From Fragilariopsis cylindrus CCMP1102 (taxonomy: Eukaryota > Bacillariophyta > Bacillariophyceae > Bacillariales > Bacillariaceae): a stretch of DNA of 64,000 bases. Under the pieces are notes generated by a model, which saw only the letters and a list, made by a program, of their open reading frames with translations, was not told the origin of the DNA and made no database searches. The translations under genes were made by a program, and so were the position numbers. The stretch lies in NCBI GenBank assembly GCA_900095095.1, contig FMBT01000289.1, positions 682,001 through 746,000 on the forward strand. Reading direction: 5' to 3'. The number at the start of each line of letters is the position of its first letter. Position 1 is the stretch's first letter. Positions 30,346-41,602 of the stretch are shown here, in pieces.

Positions 30346-33000
30346 TCATTCTGGCTTTACAAAGGAAGGAGCGTGACAATACTCATATACGTTACCTTTC
30401 TTGTGTAGAAGTGATGTGCGGTTTGCTGCTCGTTTCCCCGTAACAACAAGCTCCTCGATATCACGAATTAAAATTGAATTCATACTAAAGGCAGCATGTC
30501 GTAAGTCATTGACGTTAGTATCGAGCATAGCCGTATCAATCACATCACAGTCCAACCAATGTTTACTATCCTCTGATGATACTTTACTTCGCCGGGAAAT
30601 GACAATGTAATCGTTACCATTATCATCGTCTCCCTCGACGTACAACGCATGAAGATGCCGACCGATTGTACTGTGTACATGGTATCCCTTTTGTTGTTTC
30701 CTGGCCTTGGAATCCAACAACGAAGGTTGAGGTAATCCAAACAAGTTAAAAGCACCATTAACTCCAGAACTCCAAAATAATGCCTGATCAGTTGTATCAC
30801 CTACAATTGTAATCAAAGATGTTACTCGACGAATTGAACGGAAGGCACGTTCTCGGAAGGCAAGTGTCGGAAAATCTGGATTCATCATAGTAATACTTCG
30901 ACAAACTAATTTACCAGCATCGACCATTGAATTTCTCTGGTAATTATTTGAAGAATGCGAAGTTGGTGCCGATCCGAAAAGTTCCGAGACAGGGCTTAGT
31001 GTACCATCAATGTTGTCTTCAAAAGCATTCATTAACGATTGAACTCCAAGAGAGTGTGTAAGAATATGAATGTTTTGTATACCTTCACGTTGCAATCCTT
31101 TTAACATTTCAAGAAAGTATCTTTGATTATTTTCAGTAGCAGAGATAAAAGATGCCCACCTATAGGTGAAAACTTTAGCTCCAGGATAAGCATATATAAT
31201 AGGATGTACATGGGAGGATAATTTTGACATGGACAGCATCTGTAGGAGAGAGAGAGAGCAAGAGCGAGAGCGAGTGAGAGAAAAACGTTAGAAATTTTTG
31301 ATAGTAAGATATTTTTGGGTTTCCCAAATACTCGTTTATGCAGAGTCTCGAAAAAACAATTCATAAGCATTTACTAAACTGACCTGACCAAAAGATTCAG
31401 CAGAATGCTTGAGCCACGAATTATACCCAGGAATGAAGATAAGTGCTGTATCTTTGGAACCTGAAGTAGTCCATTTCCTTACATCAAGATGCATAGTGTG
31501 CTTTTGGGCATATTGATCATTGTTCTCTATATCATCTTCATCATCCCATTGTTCTTGGTGTAAAACGTCCCTGCGTTGATCATAACTATCAGTGGTAGTG
31601 TCATTAATAACCTCTAATGGTTCATATTTTGTTCCCTTCTTATCGACGCTTCCAATGTCAATGATAATTTGTTTGATACGCTTAGTGAAGGGAAGTCCGG
31701 TCGTTTCGTACCTATGACCAACAATTTGAACACCACGAGGATCATTGCAATTAATCTGTAAGGTTTGTACTGGTTGTGGTTGATCCTGTTCATTATCATC
31801 ACTTGTTTTGATACCATCAGCTTTACGAACACAATCACCGATGGTTATCCCATCACCATTTGTTTGAGGTTTTACCAATAAGGTTGCTGCTGGTAGATGC
31901 GAAAAAAATTCACCTGCAATACTACATTCAACACTTGCTACACCTACTCTTGCGGGTCCGTCATTCGTTGGAATCATTTTGTTTTCTTCAAATGAATCAT
32001 CTGTTGCCATGAAAAATGCAATCCGGATTGAAGAAAATGTACTACCATGACCACCGTATTGTCTTGACCTGAATGGACCAATGGGTTTACCATCCACCCA
32101 CATACCAGTTAATACCTCACCGTTATATGAATTGTCAGACCAGACTCCACGACCATGTGGTAAACCTTCATCGTTCAATCCACCAATATATCGACATTCG
32201 TATCGTTTACCAAAACAACCAAATCGACCATCATATTCCATCGTCCAATTAGAATTATTATCACCATCACTGTCATCATCCCTACCATCATCATCAACGT
32301 CCGCCAAAGTGATTCGCCAAAATCGTGTCGCACCATAATTCTCTTTAAACCATTTAGAAGTAACGAATTTTGGATACACATAATTAACAAATAGGAAGGT
32401 AAATAATGTAATCACTTCTAGTACAATTGTAAGCCAAATTATCCATTCATGATTATGGGGTAGCAACAACGCTAAAACTGCTAGGAGTGGCCAATAAATG
32501 ACCATCCAACAGAATAAAATTTGGACCTTATCACTTAACAATGATATGATAACGACACTTAAAATGAACCAGAAGCCGAAAGCTATAATTTGAGGTATGT
32601 ATAATGTCACTTCTATGGCCCCTGTGCGGGCATTGTTATTGGACGCAGATATACCATAAACAAGAATAAGTAGACACGCAAGTGCCATATAATGATATTT
32701 TGTTTTCTTCTTTTGTGGACCATTCAATTCACGTTGCATCTTACGATATTGCATCGTACAGAAAACTTCTTCCAATTCTGGACTTATAATTCTTTGATAT
32801 CTCCCAGAACCATCATCGTTACGATTATTACGCACTACTGGGTTATTCCCTCCTCCATTCTTCGTCTCTTCTTCTTCTCCTTCATCATCACCATCACCAT
32901 CACCATCACTACCACCAATACCAATACCAGAAGGTATTGCAGCAGCCGATGAAACTTGATTGCTTGCACTCGTCAAAGAAAGTTCTACTTCGCCAGACAT
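30346..33000 (-). CDS. Membrane protein with MORN-like repeat and DUF900-type alpha/beta hydrolase, two exons
   Basis: Exons 33000-31384 and 31239-30346 join in phase 0 over a 144-nt intron (CAG/GTCAGT...CCTACAG), giving 836 aa. After an acidic Gly-rich N-terminus come about four transmembrane helices (residues about 105-215), then a MORN-like segment with YIGGLNDEGLPHGRGVWSD and GMWVDGKPIG, and finally a hydrolase. The hydrolase has ALIFIPGYNSWLKHSAESFG at the end of exon 1 and HILTHSLGVQSL in exon 2, where Ser near 602 is the nucleophile, plus LRHAAFSMN as the likely catalytic His. DUF900 hydrolases are lipase-like esterases of unknown substrate. The splice joins the oxyanion strand to the nucleophile half, which strongly supports the model. 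Confidence 0.85.
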
Positions 33001-33572
33001 TCTTTTAGAATCTTGGGAATCTCGATCTCGATCTCAGTATCGATACTTTAAAATGATTGCCTGATATTGCTGTTATGGTTGCTGCTGCTGACATGTACAA
33101 GTACTAGTACAGTACAAGTAGGTATTGTTTCGTACACCTTCAGAAAAAAATTGATCTAATCTTCTTGAGCGAAATGGTACCTACACGACTAACACATGCA
33201 TTGAACATCATAAACTACTACAGTTTCGAATATACGGTGTAACTAACACATAAAACGTTAGGACCTATTTCTTTATTTCTAATACAGTACACTCAAAGAC
33301 ACAAAGAACAAACAAGAACAAACGGTCAAAAAAAAGATTTGTCCTCGCAAATCCAATCCGTGATCAAATCAATCCCGGGAGTCAGATCGAAGTTGAGGAT
33401 GTTTCTCCGGCGATGTCGAGGGAGGGGGTGATGTTTGATGAGTCGATCATGAAGATCGAAGATGGAAGATGGAAGATGGGACATGGGACGCCGGCCCAGT
33501 GCAAGTAATACAAATAAGAAAATACGACGTAGCCTTTAGGTATATTCATTTATCATCATCACCATCATCATC
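33001..33572. promoter_or_regulatory. Divergent promoter region
   Basis: 572 bp between two divergent genes. TACAGTA words at 33108 (about 110 bp upstream of the leftward start) and 33283. A GAAGATGGAAGATGGAAGAT triplet repeat near 33455 and a GC-richer block 33350-33510 lie nearer the DUF2214 gene. Function inferred from position only. Confidence 0.35.
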
Positions 33573-34643
33573 ATGAGGATTGCTATTGATTATTCATCAT
33601 CATCATTACTGCTCTTTAGCTTCTTCGTCAGTTCATTGTTGATGTATCCGGAATTATCAAATGCGTGGACGACGTTGACACCAATAAGTAGTAACACTTC
33701 TCCTCTTAATAAACAGATTCATCGCAATAGTCGTACGTCAACAACAACGACGAGCATTGCATTATCACCACGAACACGAACTGTGGTAGATGAGAGCAAC
33801 GAATATTATCATGCCACAACTACTACAAGTACAAGTACAAGTACCACTTCTATGATTACCGGTAACGATGAAAGTGCAACAACGCCGCTGATGGTATCAA
33901 TGATGATGACAGCCCTAATTGGTTTCTCCGCTATCACTGCTTTACCAGAAGCTTCTTCTGCAGCGGCGGTTGTGACATCTACAGCAGCAGCAGCAGAAAC
34001 TATCATCAGCTCAACAACGACTAATATTGCTATGTCATCTACCATATCATCAGCTTTATTTGCATATGGGCATTATTTTTCAATTATTGGAGTTGTTGGT
34101 ATATTATTTACAGAACGTTGGACACTTGAAAATGGTCCAGAGTTAACAGATGATGAAGAAAATCGATTAGCGATTGCTGATGCATTATATGGTGTAATTG
34201 GTTTACTTATCGTATATACAGGATATTATCGATTTAGTGATCCTGCATTAGGGAAGGGTACTAGTTTCTATATCCATGAACCAATTTTTTGGTTAAAAAT
34301 TGCTATGGTCGGCGTACTTGGTTCAGCTAGTTTATTCAACACAACAAAGATTATTCAACGATCAATTGCACGTAATACAGGAGATAAGGTTGCAGAACCG
34401 ATGTCACAGGAATTAAATGATCGAATGAAATCCATTTGTAATGCACAATTAACAGGAATAATTTTTATTCCACTAGCAGCATCATTAATGGCACGAGGTG
34501 TTGGTTACAATGAAGACATTCCTTGGCAGGCAGAAATGGGTGCATCATTGGTATTGTTTTTAGGTCTTGGATTCAAATACGTCAAGGAGGCACTTACCTT
34601 TGAAGAACGATTACAACAAAAACAACAGCAATTACAGGAATAG
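33573..34643 (+). CDS. Plastid DUF2214 membrane protein
   Basis: 356 aa. A signal peptide ends ELSNAWTTL (aromatic after cleavage), then a Thr/Ser-rich transit region and an Ala-rich hydrophobic stretch (about 105-150). The conserved part begins SALFAYGHYFSIIGVVGILF and TERWTLENGPELTDDEENRL, followed by ADALYGVIGLLIVYTGYYRF, SFYIHEPIFWLKIAMVGVLG and a last helix near EMGASLVLFLGLGFKYV. This four-helix pattern matches DUF2214, a cyanobacteria-to-plastid membrane family of unknown function. A thylakoid or envelope location is inferred. The Gln-rich C-terminus is low complexity. Confidence 0.85.
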   Translation: MRIAIDYSSSSLLLFSFFVSSLLMYPELSNAWTTLTPISSNTSPLNKQIHRNSRTSTTTTSIALSPRTRTVVDESNEYYHATTTTSTSTSTTSMITGNDESATTPLMVSMMMTALIGFSAITALPEASSAAAVVTSTAAAAETIISSTTTNIAMSSTISSALFAYGHYFSIIGVVGILFTERWTLENGPELTDDEENRLAIADALYGVIGLLIVYTGYYRFSDPALGKGTSFYIHEPIFWLKIAMVGVLGSASLFNTTKIIQRSIARNTGDKVAEPMSQELNDRMKSICNAQLTGIIFIPLAASLMARGVGYNEDIPWQAEMGASLVLFLGLGFKYVKEALTFEERLQQKQQQLQE

Positions 34644-35289
34644 ACTAATAGATAAATTAGGAGAAACGAGGTTATATACATATCTCTAACTACACACAGC
34701 TAGGTAATATTCCAGAATGAATCTTTAGTTCTACTGCTTTTTTCTCGATTTTTCACCAGCTAGACTATTTATTTATTTACTCTTATACTTCCTCTATTTT
34801 TCCAAACACGCTGACCAGCTACTACTACTACTACTACTACTACTATAGTTAATATTGAAGACATAATACGAGCGTACGTCTTTGATGGTAGAATAGTCAA
34901 CGCGGCATCTTTCCCATCTTAATTTTTCTCATGGCGAATCAGCTTTCGTTTCTCACTAATTGGATTTTGATACCAAGGGTAGGACATAGTGATATTATCC
35001 TATACAACCACACATACACACACACACAAAATCCGAACGCTATTTTCTAGCTAGTAAACTACTGATACGATATGTATATTCCATGAAGTTTGGTATGTTA
35101 CAATCTGTAGAACAAAAATAGTTTGATATTATCTTATCTTATCTTATCATGTTATGTTGTTGTTATTCGGTGGGTGCGTAAATGTCTGGGTGTGTTCAGA
35201 TTTACGTTATGTATGCTTATTTTTCTTCCTCTTTTCGTCAATAACTTGACTAAATAATGCAAGTACTTTCCTTTACTTTGCTTTGCTTT
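34644..35289. other. Intergenic region between convergent genes
   Basis: Contains a (CTA)n microsatellite near 34819-34846, an (AC)n stretch near 35008-35028 and TATCTTATCTTATCTTATC near 35130. No gene recognised. Confidence 0.45.
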
Positions 35290-36295
35290 TTAATCCATTG
35301 TTTTCTTACCGAAATCAATTAATGAATATCCTTTTGTGGCAGGATCTGATTTACTCCAATCGGGATCAATTTCATATGTTGGTGCATCATCAGGATAATT
35401 CCCATCGGGGAAACATACATCCATTGGTAGGGGTGGATTACGCATAAATTTCGATCCTCCAGGCATGATAGGATTACGATATGGTTCAGGATGAGTATAA
35501 ATAAAGAGTTGATCTTCTCCTTCCTATATTGTATTTTATTATACATTTGATTATACATTGATTATTGATTAGACATTTAAGAAAAAAAGAAAAGGTAAAC
35601 AAAAAATCGTTGAGACTCAGATTATATTTTCTTCGTCCGCATTCTTTCGTTATATTTGCGATTTGATTCTTTTTTTTTTAACTATTTGTCTTTTTTAATA
35701 ATTATTCATTCAATTACATTTACATATTTTATATAACTTACCCGTAATAATCGAATTGCCTTTTCTGGTCTACATCCTCTTTCATCATCGAATTGACCAC
35801 GTATTTCTGTAGCCTTATCATTGAATATATCACGATCGATACACCAGCTACTTACTAACTTTAATGAATTTCGATATAGACGTACAACCTTAGTAGTAGT
35901 AGTAGTAGTAGTAGTTTTGGTAGGATTGGTATATTGTGTTGGTGTGTTTGTGTATGTGCATTTGTTTGAGTTTGAGTTTGAGTTAGAGTGAAGTAGTAGA
36001 TGATTTTGAAATGAAATGAAATGAAATGAAATGAAATGAAAGAAGATACGGTAGGGATAATATTAGTAGCGAATGAAGAAAAGAAAAAAATACACAAACA
36101 TTCATTTTCATGAAGTCCCTCCGTTGTAAAAAGAATGGTACAAGTACAAGTACAACCACCAAGTATGCATTTTTATATATAATTAATTTACCGTACCTGT
36201 TGATTGTGAGTTAATTCTGGAAGCTTCTCCCTAGCTTGGTTCGCTGCTTGTTGAAATACATTATTCAATACTTGTGGTCGAATAATAGGAGGCAT
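35290..36295 (-). CDS. NDUFB9: Mitochondrial complex I subunit NDUFB9 (B22, LYR family), three exons
   Basis: Exons 36295-36197, 35888-35742 and 35523-35290 all join in phase 0 (introns of 308 and 218 nt with GTACGG/TTAAG-type and GTAAGT/TATAG borders), giving 159 aa. Exon 2 carries the LYR motif: VVRLYRNSLKLVSSWCIDRD. Exon 3 has the subunit signature FIYTHPEPYRNPIMPGGSKF followed by MRNPPLPMDVCFPDG. The order and length fit NDUFB9, a subunit of the distal membrane arm of NADH:ubiquinone oxidoreductase that binds the acyl carrier protein through its LYR fold. Each exon is short and none would be found as a long single frame. Intron 1 contains a GAAAT pentanucleotide repeat. Confidence 0.9.
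36008..36042. repeat. (GAAAT)n microsatellite in NDUFB9 intron 1
   Basis: About seven GAAAT units; (AGT)n and TTGAG repeats lie in the same intron nearer the acceptor. Confidence 0.9.
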
Positions 36296-36791
36296 GATGA
36301 TTGATGGATTGACTGATTGATTGATTGATATAAAAAATATTACAGTATGATATAAAGAACTCTCTTATGAATGATGAACTGATCACCAGTACTGTGTGTG
36401 TGTTCAGGAAGAGACGAAAGGAAGCAACGATGTCGTCGTTCTTGTAATGTGAATGAAATAGCGAGGATGTTTCGTCGTAAGTTAGTGTTGTTGGCAACGA
36501 TGGGAAATAATGAAATAAGGGACTAAATTATGTCTATGTATTACTATACACTTTATAGGTATGTATGTACACTCAAACGAAGGTATGAAACAACACAATG
36601 TATGCAATTTCACTCGCGAGATGACGTGTACGCACCGTGAATTTTCGTTGTCGTCAAAATTCAGGAAGAGGAGAAAAAGTGAAACATACGTTCCATCACT
36701 ATAACACAAACAAACGACAACAAGCAACGAGATATCATTCAATTTCTAACCTCATAAACAAATAACCAGTATATTATTCCTAACTAGCAAC
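36296..36791. promoter_or_regulatory. Divergent promoter region of NDUFB9 and dapF
   Basis: 496 bp between two divergent starts. Has a TTGATTGATTGATTGA tandem near 36303-36330, close to the NDUFB9 start. No exon recognised. Promoter role inferred from position. Confidence 0.35.
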
Positions 36792-37808
36792 ATGACCCCT
36801 TTCAAGCAATCAGTAATCCTTTCTGTCTTATGTTCTGCCTTGAGTAATCGTTCATCACTCGCTTGGACTACAATGAGTACAACTAGTAGTAGATCGTCAT
36901 CAGCATTACGATCGACAACAACAACAACAACAACAACAGCATCGGTTATTGATTTTAGCAAATATGAAGGATTAGGAAATGATTTTATTTTAATTGATGA
37001 TCGTGATAGAGACACACCCAGTTTAACACCAGATGCATCAGAAAAATTATGTAATCGTAATTTTGGTATTGGTGGAGATGGTGTAATTTTTGCATTAAAG
37101 CCACCATCATCTGAATATGATTTTTCAATGAGAATCTATAATTCTGATGGGAGTGAACCAGAAATGTGTGGTAATGGTATCCGTTGCTTTGCGCAATTCT
37201 TAAAAGATTTAGGTGCAGATGCAGAATCATACAATGTTGATACATTAGCTGGAAAAATAATCCCCCTAATGAATGATGATGGGACAATTACAGTTGATAT
37301 GGGTGAACCAATTTTAAAGGCTGCAGACGTACCAACAACATTATCAGCAAATTACGAAGACAAGATTTCAGTTGTTGAACAAGACTTAGAATGCAATGGA
37401 AAGAATTGGAAAGTTAGTGCAGTATCAATGGGTAATCCACATTGTATTATCTTCGTTGATGACTTAGAAAATGATATTGATTTTGAATCTGACGGACCAG
37501 CATTAGAATCTTGTACAGATGCATTCCCCGCAAAGACTAATGTTGAATTTGTTCAAGTGATGTCTGATACACACCTTAAAATGAAGGTTTGGGAGCGTGG
37601 TGCTGGACCGACCTTAGCATGTGGAACAGGTACTTGTGCATTAGTTATTGCTGCCATCCAGGCTGGGAAAATCCCATCGGGGAATACTGTTCGTGTTACA
37701 CTCCCTGGGGGAGATTTATTCATTAAATGGAATAAAGATACAGACAATAAAGTTTTTATGACCGGCCCAGCTACGTACACCTTTTCTGGTAAGGCTGCAT
37801 TGAAATGA
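36792..37808 (+). CDS. dapF: Diaminopimelate epimerase, plastid-targeted
   Basis: 338 aa. A signal peptide (FKQSVILSVLCSALSNRSS then LAWTTM) and Thr-rich transit segment precede a complete DapF fold. It interconverts LL- and meso-diaminopimelate, the penultimate step of lysine synthesis. The two catalytic cysteines are present in MCGNGIRC (first half) and LACGTGTCA (second half), with KYEGLGNDFILIDD at the start, SMGNPHCIIFVDD in the middle and GAGPTLACG at the second site. PLP is not used by this family. Plastid localisation is expected for the diatom lysine pathway. Length without the presequence is normal. Confidence 0.97.
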   Translation: MTPFKQSVILSVLCSALSNRSSLAWTTMSTTSSRSSSALRSTTTTTTTTASVIDFSKYEGLGNDFILIDDRDRDTPSLTPDASEKLCNRNFGIGGDGVIFALKPPSSEYDFSMRIYNSDGSEPEMCGNGIRCFAQFLKDLGADAESYNVDTLAGKIIPLMNDDGTITVDMGEPILKAADVPTTLSANYEDKISVVEQDLECNGKNWKVSAVSMGNPHCIIFVDDLENDIDFESDGPALESCTDAFPAKTNVEFVQVMSDTHLKMKVWERGAGPTLACGTGTCALVIAAIQAGKIPSGNTVRVTLPGGDLFIKWNKDTDNKVFMTGPATYTFSGKAALK

Positions 37809-38309
37809 ATAAATAATTAATAATTTACCACTTTATCAAGCTTAAGGCAGTTTTTACCAATGAAATCGGCATTATTCATAGTCCTATACAAGTATTATAC
37901 AACTACACTATATGGAATGTGATATTTATCTTTCAGTATACAAAAGTGATGATATTAATAGTGTATAAAATAATAACATATAGGAGATAGTAATGATGCA
38001 GATTATAGGAATGTTTCAAAATACTGCATTCGATACAATCAATGGAAAGGAAACATTCTTTGCCAATCCGGTAATAGTAGACATAATATCATAATATCAT
38101 AGAATATTATCTGTCTCTCTTCGTATGGCGTGGTTTATACCAGCGGGTTGTATATTCTGCCCTTGTTTGATCTTTTTATCAAAGTACAAGTCTGAAAAAA
38201 CGATCGTTAGAGAACCGATTCGATCCGATTCGATCCATTCACGTAAGGCAAAATCTCAAATAGGTAACAATAAAAGTGTCGTCGTATTTATTGCTGTTGT
38301 GAATAATTA
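37809..38309. other. Intergenic region between convergent genes
   Basis: 501 bp of AT-rich DNA; a TTCGATCCGATTCGATCC repeat near 38218. No gene recognised. Confidence 0.4.
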
Positions 38310-39958
38310 CTAAAAGTCGAAACATTTTCCAGTCATCGCTCTTGAATTGTCATTCATACCTTCAAGGATTGAATCAGAATCCATTTCTTCCAATGAATTA
38401 CTGTTGTTTAGGTTTATATCGTGAGGCGTTGTTAATTTACTAACAGAATCGGAATCATTGTCATTATAGGAAAACCACGACTGATCCAATGGTGAAACTA
38501 TATCTGTAGAATTATCGAATGCAGACTTACCAACAGAATCAGCACAATCCAACATTGCGCAAAAATGTCCACGAGCATTTTTTGTGATTGACGAGACATT
38601 GGTTTCCGCAGCCATGCTTGACATTGTCTTGCCTAATGAACCAAGTTTGCTCCTAAAGAGTCTAGACAAATCATCAGCATCACCATCACCATTAGTTTCA
38701 TCATCTGGATGTTTTCGATTAGATGTTTTGCTCTTTGTTTCTTCAAGAGAACTTGCGAATCTACTTCCACGATATAACTTATCAATAATAGTCAAAGGAA
38801 TTCCATTTTCTTCATTTTCATTTTCATCTACTGTATAATCGCCACCGTCGTTTTTGTCTGACTTGACTTTATCTTTGGTAAATGCAATATCCATGGCAAG
38901 TCGCATGGATTTCATTATCGATTCCATCTTTTCAAGCATTAAGTAAAGATCAGACTGATTTTCATCCACGGTATGTATCAGGTCCTCATCGAAACAAACA
39001 AACTTAACGGCAGCATTAATATTGTCTTTCAACGGTTTTGGTTCCTGTGTTGATTGCTTTTTGTTGTTGTTGTTGTTGTCTTCCATCGCCGCCGCTACCA
39101 CCGCCATCGTCGCATAGGCCGCTGATGCAGATTGATGCTGCTGCTGTTGCTGCTCAATCTTGATATCAGCATTGTCCATTTTCTTCTCTATTGTATTACT
39201 ATTATCATTCTTTTCTGATTCGTTTTGGAATGTGGGTGATAAATTCGTTGGACTGATGATGGTAATATAATCATTTCTAACTTTCGATATTTTAGTTTCC
39301 CTAGCATCAGCGAATGCTTGCCAGTGAATACCGCCATTTATACCACCTAACGCTGACGTTGACGTCGGCATTTTATTATTAGCATTAATGTTGTTTATTT
39401 TGGTGTTGATCTCGGTATCGTTAAATATTAGGAAAGAATCAGGAAAGTATCTATCAAATGTTGGATCAGTCAAATCATCATTATCATCATTATGTTCTTG
39501 CTGTTGCTTCAACGGAGACTCCTCGTCGGTAACTGTAATCGAGGTAGCGGACACGTTTAGGCATTTGTCACGTGTTGACTTAAATTTCCACGCATTATTC
39601 GATTATATAAAGTGGCGATGATGATAATGATGAAGAAGAAGAAGAAGAAGAAGAAGAAGAAGAAGAAGAAGAAGAGGGAACAAAAAAATCCATCAAATGT
39701 TAGTATACAAGCACCGATATTCTGCAGGGGAGTGACGAAGGAGTCTACTTGAACCGTTCACATTTCTACAGTGCGTACCTTCTTCCTTTTCTCATTATTA
39801 GGACCCTCGTGACCACCACCATCATCGTCGTCGTTCCTTTTCTTCCTCTTCAAGAAATGTTTCAATCGGCTTTTCACTTTTTTACCAAAACGCTTTTGGG
39901 ACTGTCCGGAACTCGTCCCATCGTCAATAGAAGAATATACTAGCATTTGAGTGGGCAT
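38310..39958 (-). CDS. Disordered protein of unknown function, two exons
   Basis: Exon 1 (39958-39779) encodes MPTQMLVYSSIDDGTSSGQS then a basic region (SRLKHFLKRKKRN). Exon 2 (39578-38310) begins STRDKCLNVSATSITVTDEE. The 200-nt intron has a GTACGC donor, a perfect TACTAAC branch site, a long (CTT)n tract as polypyrimidine region and a TTTAAG acceptor; phase 0; 482 aa in total. Without exon 1 the second frame has no upstream ATG, which supports the join. Conserved-looking patches are FDRYFPDSFLIFNDTE and HWQAFADARETKISKVRND; the rest is Asn/Asp/Gln-rich. No domain is recognised. The basic N-terminus could act as a nuclear signal. Confidence 0.7.
39632..39675. repeat. (GAA)n microsatellite in an intron
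   Basis: About 15 GAA units, read as (CTT)n in the transcript between branch site and acceptor of the intron of the adjacent two-exon gene. Confidence 0.95.
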
Positions 39959-40234
39959 GATTGATCTACAGTGAATTATCGGTTGAGATTATCCTCTCAA
40001 TGCATCGACAACTCTTTTAACGTGAAGGTGATTTGTGTTCGTGGTGAACAATCTATTGCTATGAATACAGGATATTTGAGGCCCATTCTAATCAGTACTC
40101 ACGCGTTCTCACAGGCGAACGAACCCCTTACTCCTTTCACATAAGCGAAATAGGTTTGCTACAGATTTTTCAAAGCGAAAATATTTCAACTCCCTCCAAT
40201 ATTGTGATTTGAATTTGAGTAAAATTGTCTTTTC

Positions 40235-40259
40235 TAGTGATACACATTGTGTATCACTA
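40235..40259. repeat. 25-bp near-perfect palindrome
   Basis: Arms of 12 bp (TAGTGATACACA and its reverse complement) around one central T. Could form a hairpin or a dimeric binding site; no adjacent element explains it. Confidence 0.9.
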
Positions 40260-41390
40260 TGATATCTCACTTCTTATGCTAAAACTAAATATTTCAAAAT
40301 AAAAATACTTATGCGTAACGCGCTGTAATTAATTTTTGAAGGCTCTTAAATTTTAAAATTTACTTAGCAGTTCATTTTTTAGTATCTTAATTTTTCACCC
40401 GATAGCCAACTGCGCGTTTGCCGGTGCCCGGAGGAAGTACAATTGTGAAGAAAACGAAAAAGCGAAAAAGACAATCATGGTGCATTTTATTTCTACAAAT
40501 ATAATAATGAATAAAGAAACAAACTTTCCTGACAATATCAAGAATCAAACCCAGTGAGAACCATATCACAACAGCTAGCTTCATCAAGTAAAAGTGAGTG
40601 TGAATTATCAACAGCAACAACAACAACAACAATAGGTCTCTACTACAACAAGATGATAACAACAAATTGTCGGCTGTGGCTGGTGATGACACCATGCATG
40701 ATACCAGTGGTAGACAAAGATGGCAAATACAAACTCTACAGCTACACATGATGGTAACATAACCATCTTCATAGCACAATGAATATCTATCAGGTGCAAA
40801 AAAACATGATACATCATCATCATCTACTACTATACAGCAGATAATAATATAATACTTCATCAGATCAACACAGTGTTTTTTGGTGATCTGCTTATGCAAG
40901 TAGAAGTACTTGTATTGTTGTGGAAGAAGCATGAGAAGAAAATGCATCTGAATCTAAGCCCATTTCAATTTGAAATAATTAAGATACACCGACAACTAAT
41001 AATAATAACAACAATAACAACAAGTATAGTTTAATTGCAAAATCATACCGACAAAAACAAAAAGGTTGAAGATAATATTTTCAACTTTATCATTATTTGT
41101 ACTACTGCAGTATTTGGTGTATCATGTTTTGGTGGTTGCTTTTGCTTTCGGGTTGTTTCAATGTATAAGATGTGGTACTAAAAGAGTGTGTTTGTCTTAC
41201 TACTTACAGTACTGTAGAAGGAGTAAGACACGAGTAGTAACTATATATTTGTTCATTACTACGTAGTAATATATTATGATATCTACAGTATCTACATACC
41301 GTACGAAGAATACAAGCACGACTGTACCAGGATGTCAGTGCTGAATGTGGGGAGAACAACAGAATTTACAAACCTTCTGATTTTATTCAT

Positions 41391-41402
41391 TACTGTACTG
41401 TA
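41391..41402. promoter_or_regulatory. Overlapping TACTGTA pair upstream of the GST gene
   Basis: TACTGTACTGTA, about 200 bp before the GST start; part of a wider set of such words in intergenic DNA. Regulatory function is a guess from enrichment and position. Confidence 0.3.
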
Positions 41403-41602
41403 GATTGATTCAAAAGCCATTCCACATCGTCGCAGATCTATCGCAACAATCTCTCGCTTAACTTAGAGAAAGTCTGAAAGAAAGTCTGAAGAATTCTAAA
41501 TTGTCATCCATTTGAGAAAATACTTCGTCTAAAGCAAGAATTCGGAATTCGTCGATATTAATAGTAGATCATAACATTATTACCATCGCAATATATTCTA
41601 TA

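Larger units (their letters stand above)
39959..41602. other. Long gene-poor divergent region
   Basis: 1.6 kb. Holds a 25-bp palindrome at 40235-40259, a (CAA)n tract at about 40604-40633 and many TACAGTA/TACTGTA words (41205, 41210, 41284, 41391, 41396) upstream of the GST gene. A leftward open frame at 40387-40947 is Leu/Cys/Tyr-rich low complexity and was rejected; short rightward frames at 40554-40751 have coding-like pieces but no start, family or splice model. No RNA gene seen. Confidence 0.4.

Noticed and set aside
40387-40947. 186-codon leftward open frame
   Set aside because: Composition is Leu/Cys/Tyr/His runs produced by (CAA)n and CAT-rich DNA on the other strand; no domain, and no relation to neighbours.
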